DNA from: Thermohalobaculum sp050331335
Lineage (GTDB): Bacteria; Pseudomonadota; Alphaproteobacteria; Rhodobacterales; Rhodobacteraceae
Length of the DNA stretch: 64,000 bases
Assembly: GCA_050331335.1 (NCBI GenBank)
Contig: JBHJGY010000014.1
Span: forward strand, 1-64,000
Reading direction: 5' to 3'
Shown one piece after another: positions 40,307 through 48,957 of this stretch; position 1 is the stretch's first letter; each line of letters begins with the position of its first letter. The notes under the pieces were generated by a model, which worked only from the letters and a program-made list of their open reading frames with translations, made no database searches and was not told the DNA's origin. The position numbers and the translations under genes were made by a program.

Positions 40307-41722
40307 TCAAGCGCGGGCGTAGACGTCCTCGTAGCGGACGATGTCGTCCTCGCCGAGATACGCGCCCGACTGCACCTCGATCAGGTGAAGGTCAAGCTTG
40401 CCAGGGTTCTCGAGCCGGTGCACCGCACCTAAGGGGATGTAGACGCTCTCGTTCTCGGTGAGCAGCCGCACCTCCTCCCCGACGGTGACTTTCGCGGTGC
40501 CGGCGACGACGACCCAGTGCTCCGCTCGGTGGTGGTGCGACTGGAGCGAGAGCCGGCCGCCGGGCTTGACCATGATGCGCTTGACCTGGAAGCGCGGTCC
40601 GTGCGCGACCCGTTCGTACCAGCCCCAGGGGCGGTAGCAGCGCGGGAACTCAGTGGCCTCCGGTGCGCCCTGGGCCTTGAGCGTGTTGACCGCGGCGCGG
40701 ACCTCCTGGGCACGGTCAATATCGGCGACAAGCACGGCATCGCCGGTGGCCACGGCGACGATTCCCTCGAGCCCAATCCCGACCACGCGGACATCGGGGT
40801 GGTCCGAGCGCAACAGGGTGTCCCGACAGTCGATGGCGAGCGCGCCGCCCTGAGTAGCCGTGCCGTCGGCATCTGGCGCGCTTTCGGTCCAAACGGTGCG
40901 CCAGGAGCCGAGGTCGTTCCAGCCGCCATTGAGGGGAACAACCGTGCCTTGCTCGCGTTCCATAATCGCGTAGTCGACCGAGATGTCCGGCAGCGCAAGA
41001 TAGGCGTCGGCGTCGGGGCGGAAGAAGGAGAGGTCGTCGCGTCCTGCCGCGAGCGCGGCGGCGGCGCCTGCGCGGATCTCAGGGGCATGGGCGTCGAAGG
41101 CGGCCAGCACTCGGCCGGCGGTGAAGACGAACATGCCGGAATTCCAGAGATAGCGTCCGGAGGAAAGCATCTCTTCCGCCCGCGCAGCGTTGGGCTTTTC
41201 AACAAAGCGAATGAAGGGCTGGGCGCCCTCCTTGAGCAGGTCCGGCAGCTCGATATAGCCGTAGCCCGTCTCGGGGCGATCGGGCGTAATGCCGAAGGTG
41301 ACGAGTTGGCCGGCCCTTGCGGCCTCGGCGGCGGCGGCGACGGCGCGGTGGAAGGCGTCGAGATCGACGATCAGATGGTCTGAGGGCAGGACGAGCAGCA
41401 CAGCGTCGGGGTCGCGGGCGGCCACATCGAGGGCGGCGAGGCAAATGGCTGGGGCGGTGTTGCGGCCTTCGGGCTCGAGCAGGATGCGGGAGGCGGCATG
41501 GCCTGCATCGGCGAGCTGTTCGGCCGCAACGAAACGGAAGTCCTGGTGGGTGAGGAGAATGGGGTCCTCGTAGCCCTGATCATCGAGCCGATCGAGGGTT
41601 CGTTGGAAAAGCGAGCCGCCATCCAAAAGTGGGCAAAACTGCTTGGGGTAGGATTTGCGCGATGTTGGCCAGAGTCGGGTGCCAGAGCCCCCGCACAGGA
41701 TGATCGGATAGATCGCCGCCAT
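40307..41722 (-). CDS. manC: mannose-1-phosphate guanylyltransferase / mannose-6-phosphate isomerase
   Basis: The 471-residue bifunctional enzyme has the N-terminal nucleotidyltransferase (ILCGGSGTRLWPTSRKSYPKQF, residues ~8-29; VLPSDHLI; FVEKPN) and a C-terminal cupin isomerase domain (RPWGWYERVAHGPRFQVKRI, LSLQSHHHRAEHW, YIPLGAVHRLENPG). It makes GDP-mannose for polysaccharide and glycan synthesis. The start at 41722 has GGAGG eight bases upstream. No other polysaccharide genes lie nearby. Confidence 0.94.
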   Translation of the reverse strand: MAAIYPIILCGGSGTRLWPTSRKSYPKQFCPLLDGGSLFQRTLDRLDDQGYEDPILLTHQDFRFVAAEQLADAGHAASRILLEPEGRNTAPAICLAALDVAARDPDAVLLVLPSDHLIVDLDAFHRAVAAAAEAARAGQLVTFGITPDRPETGYGYIELPDLLKEGAQPFIRFVEKPNAARAEEMLSSGRYLWNSGMFVFTAGRVLAAFDAHAPEIRAGAAAALAAGRDDLSFFRPDADAYLALPDISVDYAIMEREQGTVVPLNGGWNDLGSWRTVWTESAPDADGTATQGGALAIDCRDTLLRSDHPDVRVVGIGLEGIVAVATGDAVLVADIDRAQEVRAAVNTLKAQGAPEATEFPRCYRPWGWYERVAHGPRFQVKRIMVKPGGRLSLQSHHHRAEHWVVVAGTAKVTVGEEVRLLTENESVYIPLGAVHRLENPGKLDLHLIEVQSGAYLGEDDIVRYEDVYARA

Positions 41723-41774
41723 TGCTTGCCTCCGCGCCCAGGACAGTGTCGCCGGGCTGATAACCCGCGCTGGG

Positions 41775-42086
41775 TCAGTGCGTCCAGTTGCCCCGCCGGT
41801 TGTGCGCGAAATTCGAGGCATAGCCCATGGGGCGGACGGTTTGGCGGCGCGGTTTGGCCTCTTCGACCACGAAGGGGATCCCGTTGTGGCGCGCATAGTC
41901 GATGGCCGCATCCTTGGTTTCGAAGGTGAGCCGGATCTGGCGGCGGGTGTCGCCTGAGCCGGTCCAGCCCATAAGCGGGTCGATGCGGCGCTGCTCCGCG
42001 GGCGCGAATTCGAGAACCCAGCCGCGTGCGTTGGCAAGGCCGGACTGCATGGCGGTTTTCGCGGGCTGGTAGATGCGGGCTTGCAT
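41775..42086 (-). CDS. NADH dehydrogenase ETC complex I subunit (NDUFS4-like)
   Basis: The 103-residue protein has the ETC_C1_NDUFA4/NDUFS4 pattern: ARIYQPAKTAMQSG, WVLEFAPAEQRRIDPLMGWTGSGDTRRQIRLTFETKDAAIDYA and SNFAHNRRGNWTH. It is an accessory subunit of respiratory complex I in alphaproteobacteria. It is 52 bases upstream of manC on the same strand. Confidence 0.93.
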   Translation of the reverse strand: MQARIYQPAKTAMQSGLANARGWVLEFAPAEQRRIDPLMGWTGSGDTRRQIRLTFETKDAAIDYARHNGIPFVVEEAKPRRQTVRPMGYASNFAHNRRGNWTH

Positions 42087-42530
42087 GGCGGGATTCCTGA
42101 ACGGCGAGCCTCAAAGACGGATCGAAGCGTTCGATCCGCGCGCAGGACGGGAGTATCATGGTAAGGGCGCCGGCCCGCAAGCCATGCGCCAGCGGCACAG
42201 GGTCGCCACCCAAACGCGTCATACCCAAAGAGGCACCCCTAGGGGCGCCGAATGGGGTACACTTACAGTCTTCTGAATGTTGATGCCGCCCACCCGATGC
42301 AGGGAGCGAGGGTGGGGTGGGTGTCGCATCGAGCCGGCGACATCTGCTGCTTGCGTCATCACTATGCCCGCTGAGCGCGCGGTCGGTCAATTCAAAATGC
42401 CGCGGGTCCGCCCAAAATTTTCCCTAAGATCGACACATTCCGCTGAGCGGCGTAGGCGCAGTTGTCAGAGCCGATTGGCAAGCGCCGCCTCGGCCGCTAG
42501 GTGCCTGGAAAGGCAAATGGAGGATCGGCG
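42087..42530. other. 444-bp region between the NDUFS4-like gene and uvrB
   Basis: No gene is apparent. It holds a perfect 9-bp hairpin CGGATCGAA/TTCGATCCG at 42118-42138, a palindrome CCCCTAGGGG at 42236-42245, and an imperfect hairpin with arms near 42282-42295 and 42313-42330. It must carry the promoters of both divergent genes. No LexA-type box was recognised upstream of uvrB. Confidence 0.6.
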
Positions 42531-44708
42531 ATGACGGACATGCTCGTCACGGTTCCCCAGCGGCGCGACCCGGCCGACAAGCTCGAGGGTGGCAAGCGGC
42601 TGGTGATGCGGGCACCTTTCGAACCGGCGGGCGATCAGCCGGGCGCGATCTCTGAACTGGCCGAAGGGGTCCTGAGCGGGGAGCGTGACCAAGTGCTTCT
42701 CGGGGCAACTGGCACCGGTAAGACTTTCACAATGGCCAAGGTGATCGAGGCAACCCAGCGCCCGGCGATCATTCTCGCGCCGAACAAGACACTCGCAGCG
42801 CAGCTCTATGGCGAGTTCAAGCAATTCTTCCCCGAAAATGCGGTCGAGTACTTCGTAAGCTACTACGATTATTATCAGCCTGAAGCATATGTTCCGCGCT
42901 CTGACACCTACATCGAAAAAGAATCGCAGATCAACGAACAGATCGACCGGATGCGGCATTCAGCTACGCGGGCGCTGCTCGAGCGGGACGATGTGGTGAT
43001 CGTGGCTTCCGTATCCTGCATCTACGGCATCGGGGCGGTCGAGACTTACGGGGCGATGACCCAGGATTTGCAAGCCGGTTTCAATTACGACCAGCAGGCG
43101 ATAATGCGCGAGTTGATCGCCCAACAGTATCGACGCAACGACGCCGGCTTTCAGCGCGGCACCTTTCGTGTCCGGGGCGATTCGCTTGAGATCTGGCCGG
43201 CGCATTTGGAGGATCGGGCGTGGCGCTTTTCGTTTTTCGGCGACGAGCTCGAGGGAATTTCCGAGTTCGACCCGCTGACCGGCGAGGGCACGGGCAAGCT
43301 TGCGCGCGTGCGGATCTACGCCAACAGCCACTACGTGACCCCGCGGCCCACCCTTAATCAGGCGATCAAGGAGATCCGGGCGGAACTGCGCCAGCGGCTC
43401 GCCCAGCTAGAGGGCGAGGGCAAGCTCTTGGAGGCACAGCGGCTGGAGCAGCGGACCCAATTCGATCTGGAGATGATCGAAGCGACGGGCTCCTGCAACG
43501 GGATCGAGAACTATTCGCGTTATCTGTCGGGACGAAAGCCGGGCGAGCCGCCCCCGACGCTCTTCGAGTATATCCCGGACGACGCGATCGTTTTCGCCGA
43601 TGAGAGCCATGTCACCGTCCCGCAGATCGGCGGGATGTACAAAGGCGACTACCGGCGGAAATTCACGCTGGCCGAGCACGGGTTCCGCCTGCCTTCTTGC
43701 ATGGACAATCGCCCCCTCAAATTCGAAGAGTGGGACGCGATGCGGCCTCAGTCGGTCTTCGTCTCCGCGACACCGGGCAAATGGGAGCTCGAGCGCACCG
43801 GGGGGGTGTTTACCGAGCAGGTGATCCGCCCCACGGGCCTCGTCGACCCTCCGGTGGAGATCCGCCCGGTGAAAAGCCAGGTGGACGATCTGCTCGACGA
43901 GTGCAGGCAGATGGCGCAGCAGGGCCATCGCTGCCTGGTTACGACGCTCACCAAGCGGATGGCGGAAGACCTGACGGAGTACCTGCACGAGCACGGGATC
44001 CGGGTGCGCTACATGCATTCCGACATCGACACGCTGGAGCGCATCGAGATCATTCGGGACCTGCGCCTGGGTGCTTTCGATGTCCTGGTCGGGATCAACC
44101 TGCTCCGTGAAGGGCTCGACATCCCCGAATGCGGTCTGGTTGCCATCCTCGATGCGGATAAGGAGGGGTTCCTGCGCTCAGAAACATCTCTGATCCAGAC
44201 CATCGGTCGGGCCGCGCGCAACGCCGAGGGACGGGTGATCATGTATGCCGATGCGATCACCGGGTCGATGGCGCGCGCGATTGCCGAAACAGAGCGTCGG
44301 CGGGCGCGGCAAGTGGCGTATAACGAGGCGCACGGGATCACGCCGCAAACCATCCGGAAGAATGTCGAGGACATCCTGGAGGGCGTTTATCAAGGATCCA
44401 CCGATCAGGAGCGGGTCACTGCGACGGTAGCGGCCCGAGGTAAGATCGGCGACAACTTCCAGGCCCATCTAGACACCCTGAAGAAATCGATGATGACCGC
44501 GGCGGAGAACCTCGAATTCGAGGAGGCTGCGCGGTTGCGTGACGAGATCAAACGGTTGGAAGCCGTCGACCTCGCTGTCTCCGACGACCCGATGGCCCGA
44601 CAAACGGCGGTCGAGGAGGCAGTGGCCGCGGATAAGCCGAAAGGGCGCTCGACGGTCGGCCGGCCGGGACAACGGGGCTCCGGCAAATCCCGCCGCCGCA
44701 AGGGATGA
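42531..44708 (+). CDS. uvrB: UvrABC excinuclease subunit B
   Basis: The 725-residue helicase-like damage-recognition subunit of nucleotide-excision repair has Walker A LLGATGTGKTFTMAKV (near residue 60), APNKTLAAQLYGEF, the beta-hairpin SYYDYYQPEAYVPRSDTYIEK, and helicase motifs VFADESHVT, RCLVTTLTKRMAEDLTEYL, NLLREGLDIPE and QTIGRAARNAEG. It ends with the UVR motif (FEEAARLRDEIKRLE). The start at 42531 has GGAGG eight bases upstream; 42501 is less likely. The C-terminal 50 residues are basic and variable. Confidence 0.97.
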   Translation: MTDMLVTVPQRRDPADKLEGGKRLVMRAPFEPAGDQPGAISELAEGVLSGERDQVLLGATGTGKTFTMAKVIEATQRPAIILAPNKTLAAQLYGEFKQFFPENAVEYFVSYYDYYQPEAYVPRSDTYIEKESQINEQIDRMRHSATRALLERDDVVIVASVSCIYGIGAVETYGAMTQDLQAGFNYDQQAIMRELIAQQYRRNDAGFQRGTFRVRGDSLEIWPAHLEDRAWRFSFFGDELEGISEFDPLTGEGTGKLARVRIYANSHYVTPRPTLNQAIKEIRAELRQRLAQLEGEGKLLEAQRLEQRTQFDLEMIEATGSCNGIENYSRYLSGRKPGEPPPTLFEYIPDDAIVFADESHVTVPQIGGMYKGDYRRKFTLAEHGFRLPSCMDNRPLKFEEWDAMRPQSVFVSATPGKWELERTGGVFTEQVIRPTGLVDPPVEIRPVKSQVDDLLDECRQMAQQGHRCLVTTLTKRMAEDLTEYLHEHGIRVRYMHSDIDTLERIEIIRDLRLGAFDVLVGINLLREGLDIPECGLVAILDADKEGFLRSETSLIQTIGRAARNAEGRVIMYADAITGSMARAIAETERRRARQVAYNEAHGITPQTIRKNVEDILEGVYQGSTDQERVTATVAARGKIGDNFQAHLDTLKKSMMTAAENLEFEEAARLRDEIKRLEAVDLAVSDDPMARQTAVEEAVAADKPKGRSTVGRPGQRGSGKSRRRKG

Positions 44709-44723
44709 GGGAGCGGCCGACGC

Positions 44724-44752
44724 TTGACAATCCCAGCTTCGGAGCGTTTCTA
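44724..44752 (+). promoter_or_regulatory. sigma70-like promoter
   Basis: TTGACA (44724-44729) and TTTCTA (44747-44752) are separated by 17 bases. They lie 25 bases upstream of the start at 44777, immediately after uvrB. Confidence 0.5.
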
Positions 44753-44776
44753 ACAAAGATATAGATGGAAGATTGA

Positions 44777-45418
44777 ATGCAAAAGATTTTGGTATTCGCA
44801 GCCTGTTTGTCGGCGTTCCTAGTCCCGACCGGTTGCAACGTCCATACCCAAAAAAGCCTCGTCCAGTCGGCTTCGCAGACCATCCAGTCGGCGCTGCCGG
44901 GAGACATGGGGTCGATCCTGAACCCACTGATCGCCGATAGCACCGATGTGTATATCGACGACATGATGGCGCAGGCGGAAGCGGATGAGCAGCTTTCGCT
45001 TCAACTGTTCTCAGAGGGTGTTTGGTCGACGGGAGAAGACGGGCGCACCTATCAGTGGTCCTATCCGCGAACAGGCTCCAACGGCTCGATCACGCTGATG
45101 GACAGCACGTCGAAGGAAGGCCGCCGCTGTCGGCCGTTCAGGCAGGATTTCGATCTGCTGGAGCGTCGGATCCGGTCTTCGGAAACGGTGTGCCTGGATC
45201 CGGAAACGGGGAACTGGGTTGTCCAACCGCGCCCCCGCTCGGCCAGTTCCGGCCAGGCCAATGCGATGGCCGCCTTCGCTCTGTTGCTCATGATGGGCGC
45301 AATCGGTGGCGGCGGTGGCGGCGGCTCGGACGATCCCAGTCAAAACTGCGAGGACCGCGTGTGCAATTACGATCACAAGGGCCGGCGTCGCTGCCGCATC
45401 GTGCGACTTCATTGCTGA
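44777..45418 (+). CDS. putative lipoprotein / surface-antigen-like protein
   Basis: The 213-residue protein has a signal peptide with cysteine at the end (AACLSAFLVPTGC), suggesting a lipoprotein, although the -3 position is not typical. The central region resembles the bacterial 17-kDa surface antigen (RTYQWSYPRTGSNGSITL, then CRPFRQDF and ETVCLDPETGNWVV). It is followed by a Gly/Ser-rich hydrophobic part (AAFALLLMMGAIGGGGGGG) and a cysteine-rich end with four Cys in the last 24 residues. GGAAG precedes the start. Confidence 0.65.
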   Translation: MQKILVFAACLSAFLVPTGCNVHTQKSLVQSASQTIQSALPGDMGSILNPLIADSTDVYIDDMMAQAEADEQLSLQLFSEGVWSTGEDGRTYQWSYPRTGSNGSITLMDSTSKEGRRCRPFRQDFDLLERRIRSSETVCLDPETGNWVVQPRPRSASSGQANAMAAFALLLMMGAIGGGGGGGSDDPSQNCEDRVCNYDHKGRRRCRIVRLHC

Positions 45419-45760
45419 GCCCGGGTTGCCGCGCGCTGAGCCGGACCGCCTAACCCCGGCCTCCCGTCGTGGGGTAGACTGACCGCGGCCACGAGGGGTT
45501 CCTCGAAGACATCGAGCGCATGTGAGCTTGTATCAGTTGGGCTGATACATTCTGACAATAAGTGATTTGCGTTCTTGGGCCGGAAAGTGGTGTGTTTAGC
45601 GGAATATGAGGGTCCCAATGCGCGCTGTGATGGTCAGGTGCGGGGATCGCCATCGTTGAGAGCTTCGCGGACCGATGGGAAAAAGCGATGCCTCGGCCGC
45701 GGCGGTCCGGGGACTGCCGGAGGGAGGCGCTTCGCAGCACCTATTGTAAGGAACGACAGC
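45419..45760. other. 342-bp region upstream of the desaturase gene
   Basis: No gene is visible. It contains the perfect palindrome at 45529-45549 and a moderately AT-rich segment at 45530-45620 that probably includes the promoter of the desaturase-Rieske pair. The rest has no recognisable feature. Confidence 0.6.
45529..45549. promoter_or_regulatory. palindromic operator candidate upstream of desaturase
   Basis: Arms TGTATCAG and CTGATACA are perfect reverse complements separated by 5 bases. This size suits a dimeric regulator (TetR, GntR, LuxR or similar). It is 212 bases upstream of the desaturase start, in the region where its promoter is expected. No regulator gene lies alongside. Confidence 0.5.
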
Positions 45761-46750
45761 ATGTCTGACACGATGCAGGAACAGACCGAACGCGCCTTCG
45801 GGCGTGATCTGGTGATCGACCGCAAGACCCTGAAGCCCTATACGAAGCGGACCGATCGCACGGCCTTGCTCCACTTCCTCGGCCATATGGGCCTGATCGG
45901 GGCCACTGGCACCTTGACCTGGATGGCGCTCGGCACGCTGTGGGTGGTGCCGGCGCTTCTCGCCCATGCGGTGGTCCTGGCTTTCCTGTTCGCACCCATG
46001 CACGAGTGCAGTCACGGCACGCCATTTCGCTCGCGCTGGCTCAACGAGACAGTGTATTGGATCGTTTGTCTGATTTACATCATGCCGCCGACGATCTTCC
46101 GATACGAGCACGCCACACATCACACCTACACCCAAATCCGCGGCCAGGACCCCGACATGATGCCCGAGCGTATGACGGTCTGGGACTATGCGGTCTATCT
46201 CAGCGGTTATGTGTTTTGGAAGCGCGGGCTGATCTGGCTGTTTTATCACCCATTCGGCTATATCCGGCCGGAGCATCGGCGCTTTTTGCCGGACAGCGAG
46301 GTCCCGAGGGTCATCTTCGAAGGCCGCGTGATCCTAGCGATCTATGGCGGGATCGCGGCGGTCGCGATTGGCACCGGCAGCCTGTTGCCGCTCTGGCTCT
46401 GGATCGTGCCGCGTCTGGTCGGCGAGCCGCTGATGCGCTTCTTCCGGATCGCCGAGCATGCTGAGTGCGAAGAGGGCGGCGACTTGCGGACCAACACCCG
46501 GACGACGCGGACCACGCGCCTCGTCCACTTTCTGCACTGGAACATGTCTTATCACGCAGAGCATCATATTTGCCCAATGGTGCCCTACCACGCCCTCGCG
46601 AAGCTACATGACGAGGTCGGGGACAAGCTTCACCCGATCGGCGAGAGCTATCCGGCCGTGCATTCAGAGGTGCTCTCGAAGATCTCTCGTCACGAGGGCG
46701 TGACCTGGAACGGCGCGCGCGGCCAGAGCGGCCCGGTGGCGGCAGAGTGA
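45761..46750 (+). CDS. membrane di-iron fatty-acid desaturase/hydroxylase-family protein
   Basis: The 329-residue protein has three histidine boxes of the membrane di-iron desaturase family: HECSH (81-85), HATHH (117-121) and HAEHH (266-270). Hydrophobic segments lie at ~45-80 and 190-225, with others between. The start at 45761 follows AAGGA; a long upstream extension is rejected. It overlaps the Rieske gene by four bases, suggesting this ferredoxin gives electrons to it. The substrate is unknown; its closest functional class could be a hydroxylase of a small molecule as well as a lipid desaturase. Confidence 0.85.
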   Translation: MSDTMQEQTERAFGRDLVIDRKTLKPYTKRTDRTALLHFLGHMGLIGATGTLTWMALGTLWVVPALLAHAVVLAFLFAPMHECSHGTPFRSRWLNETVYWIVCLIYIMPPTIFRYEHATHHTYTQIRGQDPDMMPERMTVWDYAVYLSGYVFWKRGLIWLFYHPFGYIRPEHRRFLPDSEVPRVIFEGRVILAIYGGIAAVAIGTGSLLPLWLWIVPRLVGEPLMRFFRIAEHAECEEGGDLRTNTRTTRTTRLVHFLHWNMSYHAEHHICPMVPYHALAKLHDEVGDKLHPIGESYPAVHSEVLSKISRHEGVTWNGARGQSGPVAAE

Positions 46751-47094
46751 CCGTCATGGCGGGGACAGAGGCACAGCCTTGGCACGACGCGATAGCCGTC
46801 GATCAACTCGAAGAGGAATTCATCGAGACCGTCGAGCTCCAGGGGCGGCTGGTGGCCATTTGCCTCTCCGGTGGGACCGTTTTCGCGACCTCGGGGTACT
46901 GTACCCATGAGCACGAACCGCTCACGGACGGCATGATCATCGATGGGGTGATCGAATGCCCCCTTCACCAGGGACGGTTCTGCGCGAAGACAGGGCGGGC
47001 CGTCGGGGCGCCCGCGACAGAACCCATCGAGGTGTTCGAGACTAAGGTGCAAGACGGCCGCGTCTTCGTGCGGCTGGAACGCGCGGGGGGCTGA
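46747..47094 (+). CDS. Rieske 2Fe-2S ferredoxin
   Basis: The 115-residue protein has the Rieske cluster ligands C52-x-H54 (YCTHEHEPL) and C71-P-L-H74 (CPLHQGRF). It is the soluble type used as electron donor to oxygenases. A GTG at 46747 overlaps the desaturase stop (GTGA); an ATG at 46756 is an alternative. Coupling to the desaturase suggests a two-part oxygenase. An additional reductase is not near. Confidence 0.92.
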   Translation: MTVMAGTEAQPWHDAIAVDQLEEEFIETVELQGRLVAICLSGGTVFATSGYCTHEHEPLTDGMIIDGVIECPLHQGRFCAKTGRAVGAPATEPIEVFETKVQDGRVFVRLERAGG

Positions 47095-47198
47095 GGGCGC
47101 GCAGCGTGCGTGGATCGGTGCGGTCTCAGGCTCCCATCTGATCGGGGAAGCGGCGCCCAATCGCTCCCCCATGCACGCCAGTTGCGGTGCTGCAGTTT

Positions 47199-47222
47199 GG
47201 CGTGCCCCGAGAAGGGCACGCC
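47199..47222. terminator. hairpin between convergent genes
   Basis: A perfect 9-bp stem GGCGTGCCC/GGGCACGCC with a 6-base loop lies between the Rieske stop and the stop of the minus-strand gene at 47231. T runs are absent on both strands, but the position suits a bidirectional transcript end. Confidence 0.5.
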
Positions 47223-47230
47223 TGCGGCCA

Positions 47231-48100
47231 TCAGAAAAATTCGCCGATCAGGTCGCCCGTGCGGAAGGGCAGTTCCACGTCTGCAATTTCAACTACGCCG
47301 TCGGCCCGGCTAACAAGAAGCGTGTCGCCGGTGCCTGGGGTCTCCGACTGCAGGTAAGAGAAGCGGAGGGTGCCATCTGAAAAACTGCTTCCATTGAAAA
47401 TAATTTCGCCCTCAAGTTCCACAAAAAACTCGTCCTCAAACGGCGAGTCCTCAGCAAAGAAGTCTGGGGCATCGTTATCTCCTGGAAACCGCGGATTATC
47501 ACGACCGACGCTGATTTCGCCCAAGGCAAAAAACAGGACTTCTTCGTCCGTATCTGTCACTGAAACTTCAACACCGAACTCGGACTCAAAATCAAACTCG
47601 CCCGTGGTTAAGCGCCGTCCGAACTCCTGTTCGGTCCCCAATTCGATCTCGAACTGGCGGCCGAGCACGTTGAGCTCAAAATCGACCTCGGCATCGAGCT
47701 CGAAGAGTGAGACGGTACCAGTGATGTCCGACTGAACATCATCATCGAAGACGCTTTTTTCAAAATCAACATCGAACTCTACAGTAGCGCCGAGAATTTC
47801 ATCAAAAATAAACGCGGACACATCGAATTCAAAGTCGACAAATATTCCGCCCGCGTCATCAAAACCAGTATCTGGATTTGTGTCGATGGAAATGGATCCA
47901 AAATTGGCAAAGCCGCTGTCGAACACCGACACGATCAGCTGAGAGCCGATCTCGAATTCTTCTTGATCGATGTCGAACACACCGAGGTCGAGATTGATGT
48001 CGACGCCGAGAGTGTTTAAGGCGTTTTGAATCGCCGGAATCTTGATCAGATCGGTGCCGATCGTGATTCCGGCGTCAAGGTCGCGTTCAGAGAAAGACAT
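47231..48100 (-). CDS. acidic Phe-rich beta-repeat-like hypothetical protein
   Basis: The 289-residue protein is very acidic (many D/E), rich in Phe, and free of Cys and Trp. It alternates hydrophobic and acidic residues in long beta-like stretches (VDFEFDVSAFIFDEILG, VEFDVDFEKSVFDDDV, VDFELNVLGRQFEIEL). There is no signal peptide, so if exported it would be by type I or another route. Its GC content is lower than its neighbours. I do not recognise a family. It stands alone, converging with the Rieske gene and followed upstream by the terminator of fdhB. Confidence 0.6.
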   Translation of the reverse strand: MSFSERDLDAGITIGTDLIKIPAIQNALNTLGVDINLDLGVFDIDQEEFEIGSQLIVSVFDSGFANFGSISIDTNPDTGFDDAGGIFVDFEFDVSAFIFDEILGATVEFDVDFEKSVFDDDVQSDITGTVSLFELDAEVDFELNVLGRQFEIELGTEQEFGRRLTTGEFDFESEFGVEVSVTDTDEEVLFFALGEISVGRDNPRFPGDNDAPDFFAEDSPFEDEFFVELEGEIIFNGSSFSDGTLRFSYLQSETPGTGDTLLVSRADGVVEIADVELPFRTGDLIGEFF

Positions 48101-48272
48101 CGGTGTTCCCCATTCAGAATTTAGGCGATTGGACTTGAAACAGGCTCGAAAATGATTTCATCGACGCGCCAACAACATTTTTAAAATAGTTTCTTTTCGG
48201 CGGGTTCGACGCGCAAGCCGGCCTGGATTTTCAAGCCGCCGAACCGCCAGGCCACCGCTCCTTAAGACGGGG

Positions 48273-48303
48273 AAAAGCCCGGGAGGGCCGCCCCCCGGGC
48301 TTT
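48273..48303 (-). terminator. terminator of the formate dehydrogenase operon
   Basis: GCCCGGG and CCCGGGC arms (48277-48283 and 48294-48300) with a T-rich tail on the minus strand (TTTTCC) lie about 50 bases after the fdhB stop. Confidence 0.7.
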
Positions 48304-48350
48304 CGCAGGTGTGAGTGAGGCAGGGCGGGGCCGTGACCCCGCCCGCCGGA

Positions 48351-48944
48351 TCAGTTGGCCTTCGTATAGTAGGCAGTACCCCAGCCCCAGGCGCCGGAGC
48401 CGAAGCCGCGGGCGACGACGCGCTCGCGGTAGATGTCGGCCACCTCGTCACCGTCGCCGGCGAGAAGGGCCTTGGTCGCGCACATCTCGGCGCAGATCGG
48501 CAGCTTGCCTTCCGCGATCCGGTTGCGGCCGTATTTCTGGAACTCCACGTCGGACATCGCCTCTTCCGGGCCGCCGGCGCAGAAGGTGCACTTGTCCATC
48601 TTGCCGCGGGAGCCGTAGTTGCCGGCCTGCGGGAACTGCGGCGCACCGAACGGGCAGGCATAGAAGCAGTAGCCGCAGCCGATGCAGAGATCCTTGGAGT
48701 GGAGCACCACGCCGTCGTCGGTCTGGTAGAAGCAGTCGACCGGGCAGACCGCCATGCAGGGCGCATCCGAGCAGTGCATGCAAGCGACCGAGATCGACCG
48801 CTCGCCCGGCTTGCCGTCGGAGATCGTCACGACCCGACGGCGGTTGATGCCCCAGGGCACCTCATGTTCGTTTTTGCAGGCGGTGACGCAGGCGTTGCAC
48901 TCGATGCAGCGTTCGGCGTCACACAGGAATTTCGCGCGTGCCAT
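48351..48944 (-). CDS. fdhB: formate dehydrogenase beta subunit (4Fe-4S)
   Basis: The 197-residue iron-sulfur subunit has four 4Fe-4S cysteine clusters: CIECNACVTACKNEHEVP, CMHCSDAPCMAVCPVDC, CIGCGYCFYACPFGAP and CTFCAGG...CAEMC. It transfers electrons from the molybdenum subunit to a membrane partner. It follows fdhA by 13 bases. A cytochrome b subunit is not in this window. Confidence 0.94.
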   Translation of the reverse strand: MARAKFLCDAERCIECNACVTACKNEHEVPWGINRRRVVTISDGKPGERSISVACMHCSDAPCMAVCPVDCFYQTDDGVVLHSKDLCIGCGYCFYACPFGAPQFPQAGNYGSRGKMDKCTFCAGGPEEAMSDVEFQKYGRNRIAEGKLPICAEMCATKALLAGDGDEVADIYRERVVARGFGSGAWGWGTAYYTKAN

Positions 48945-48957
48945 TCTCGCTCCTCCC

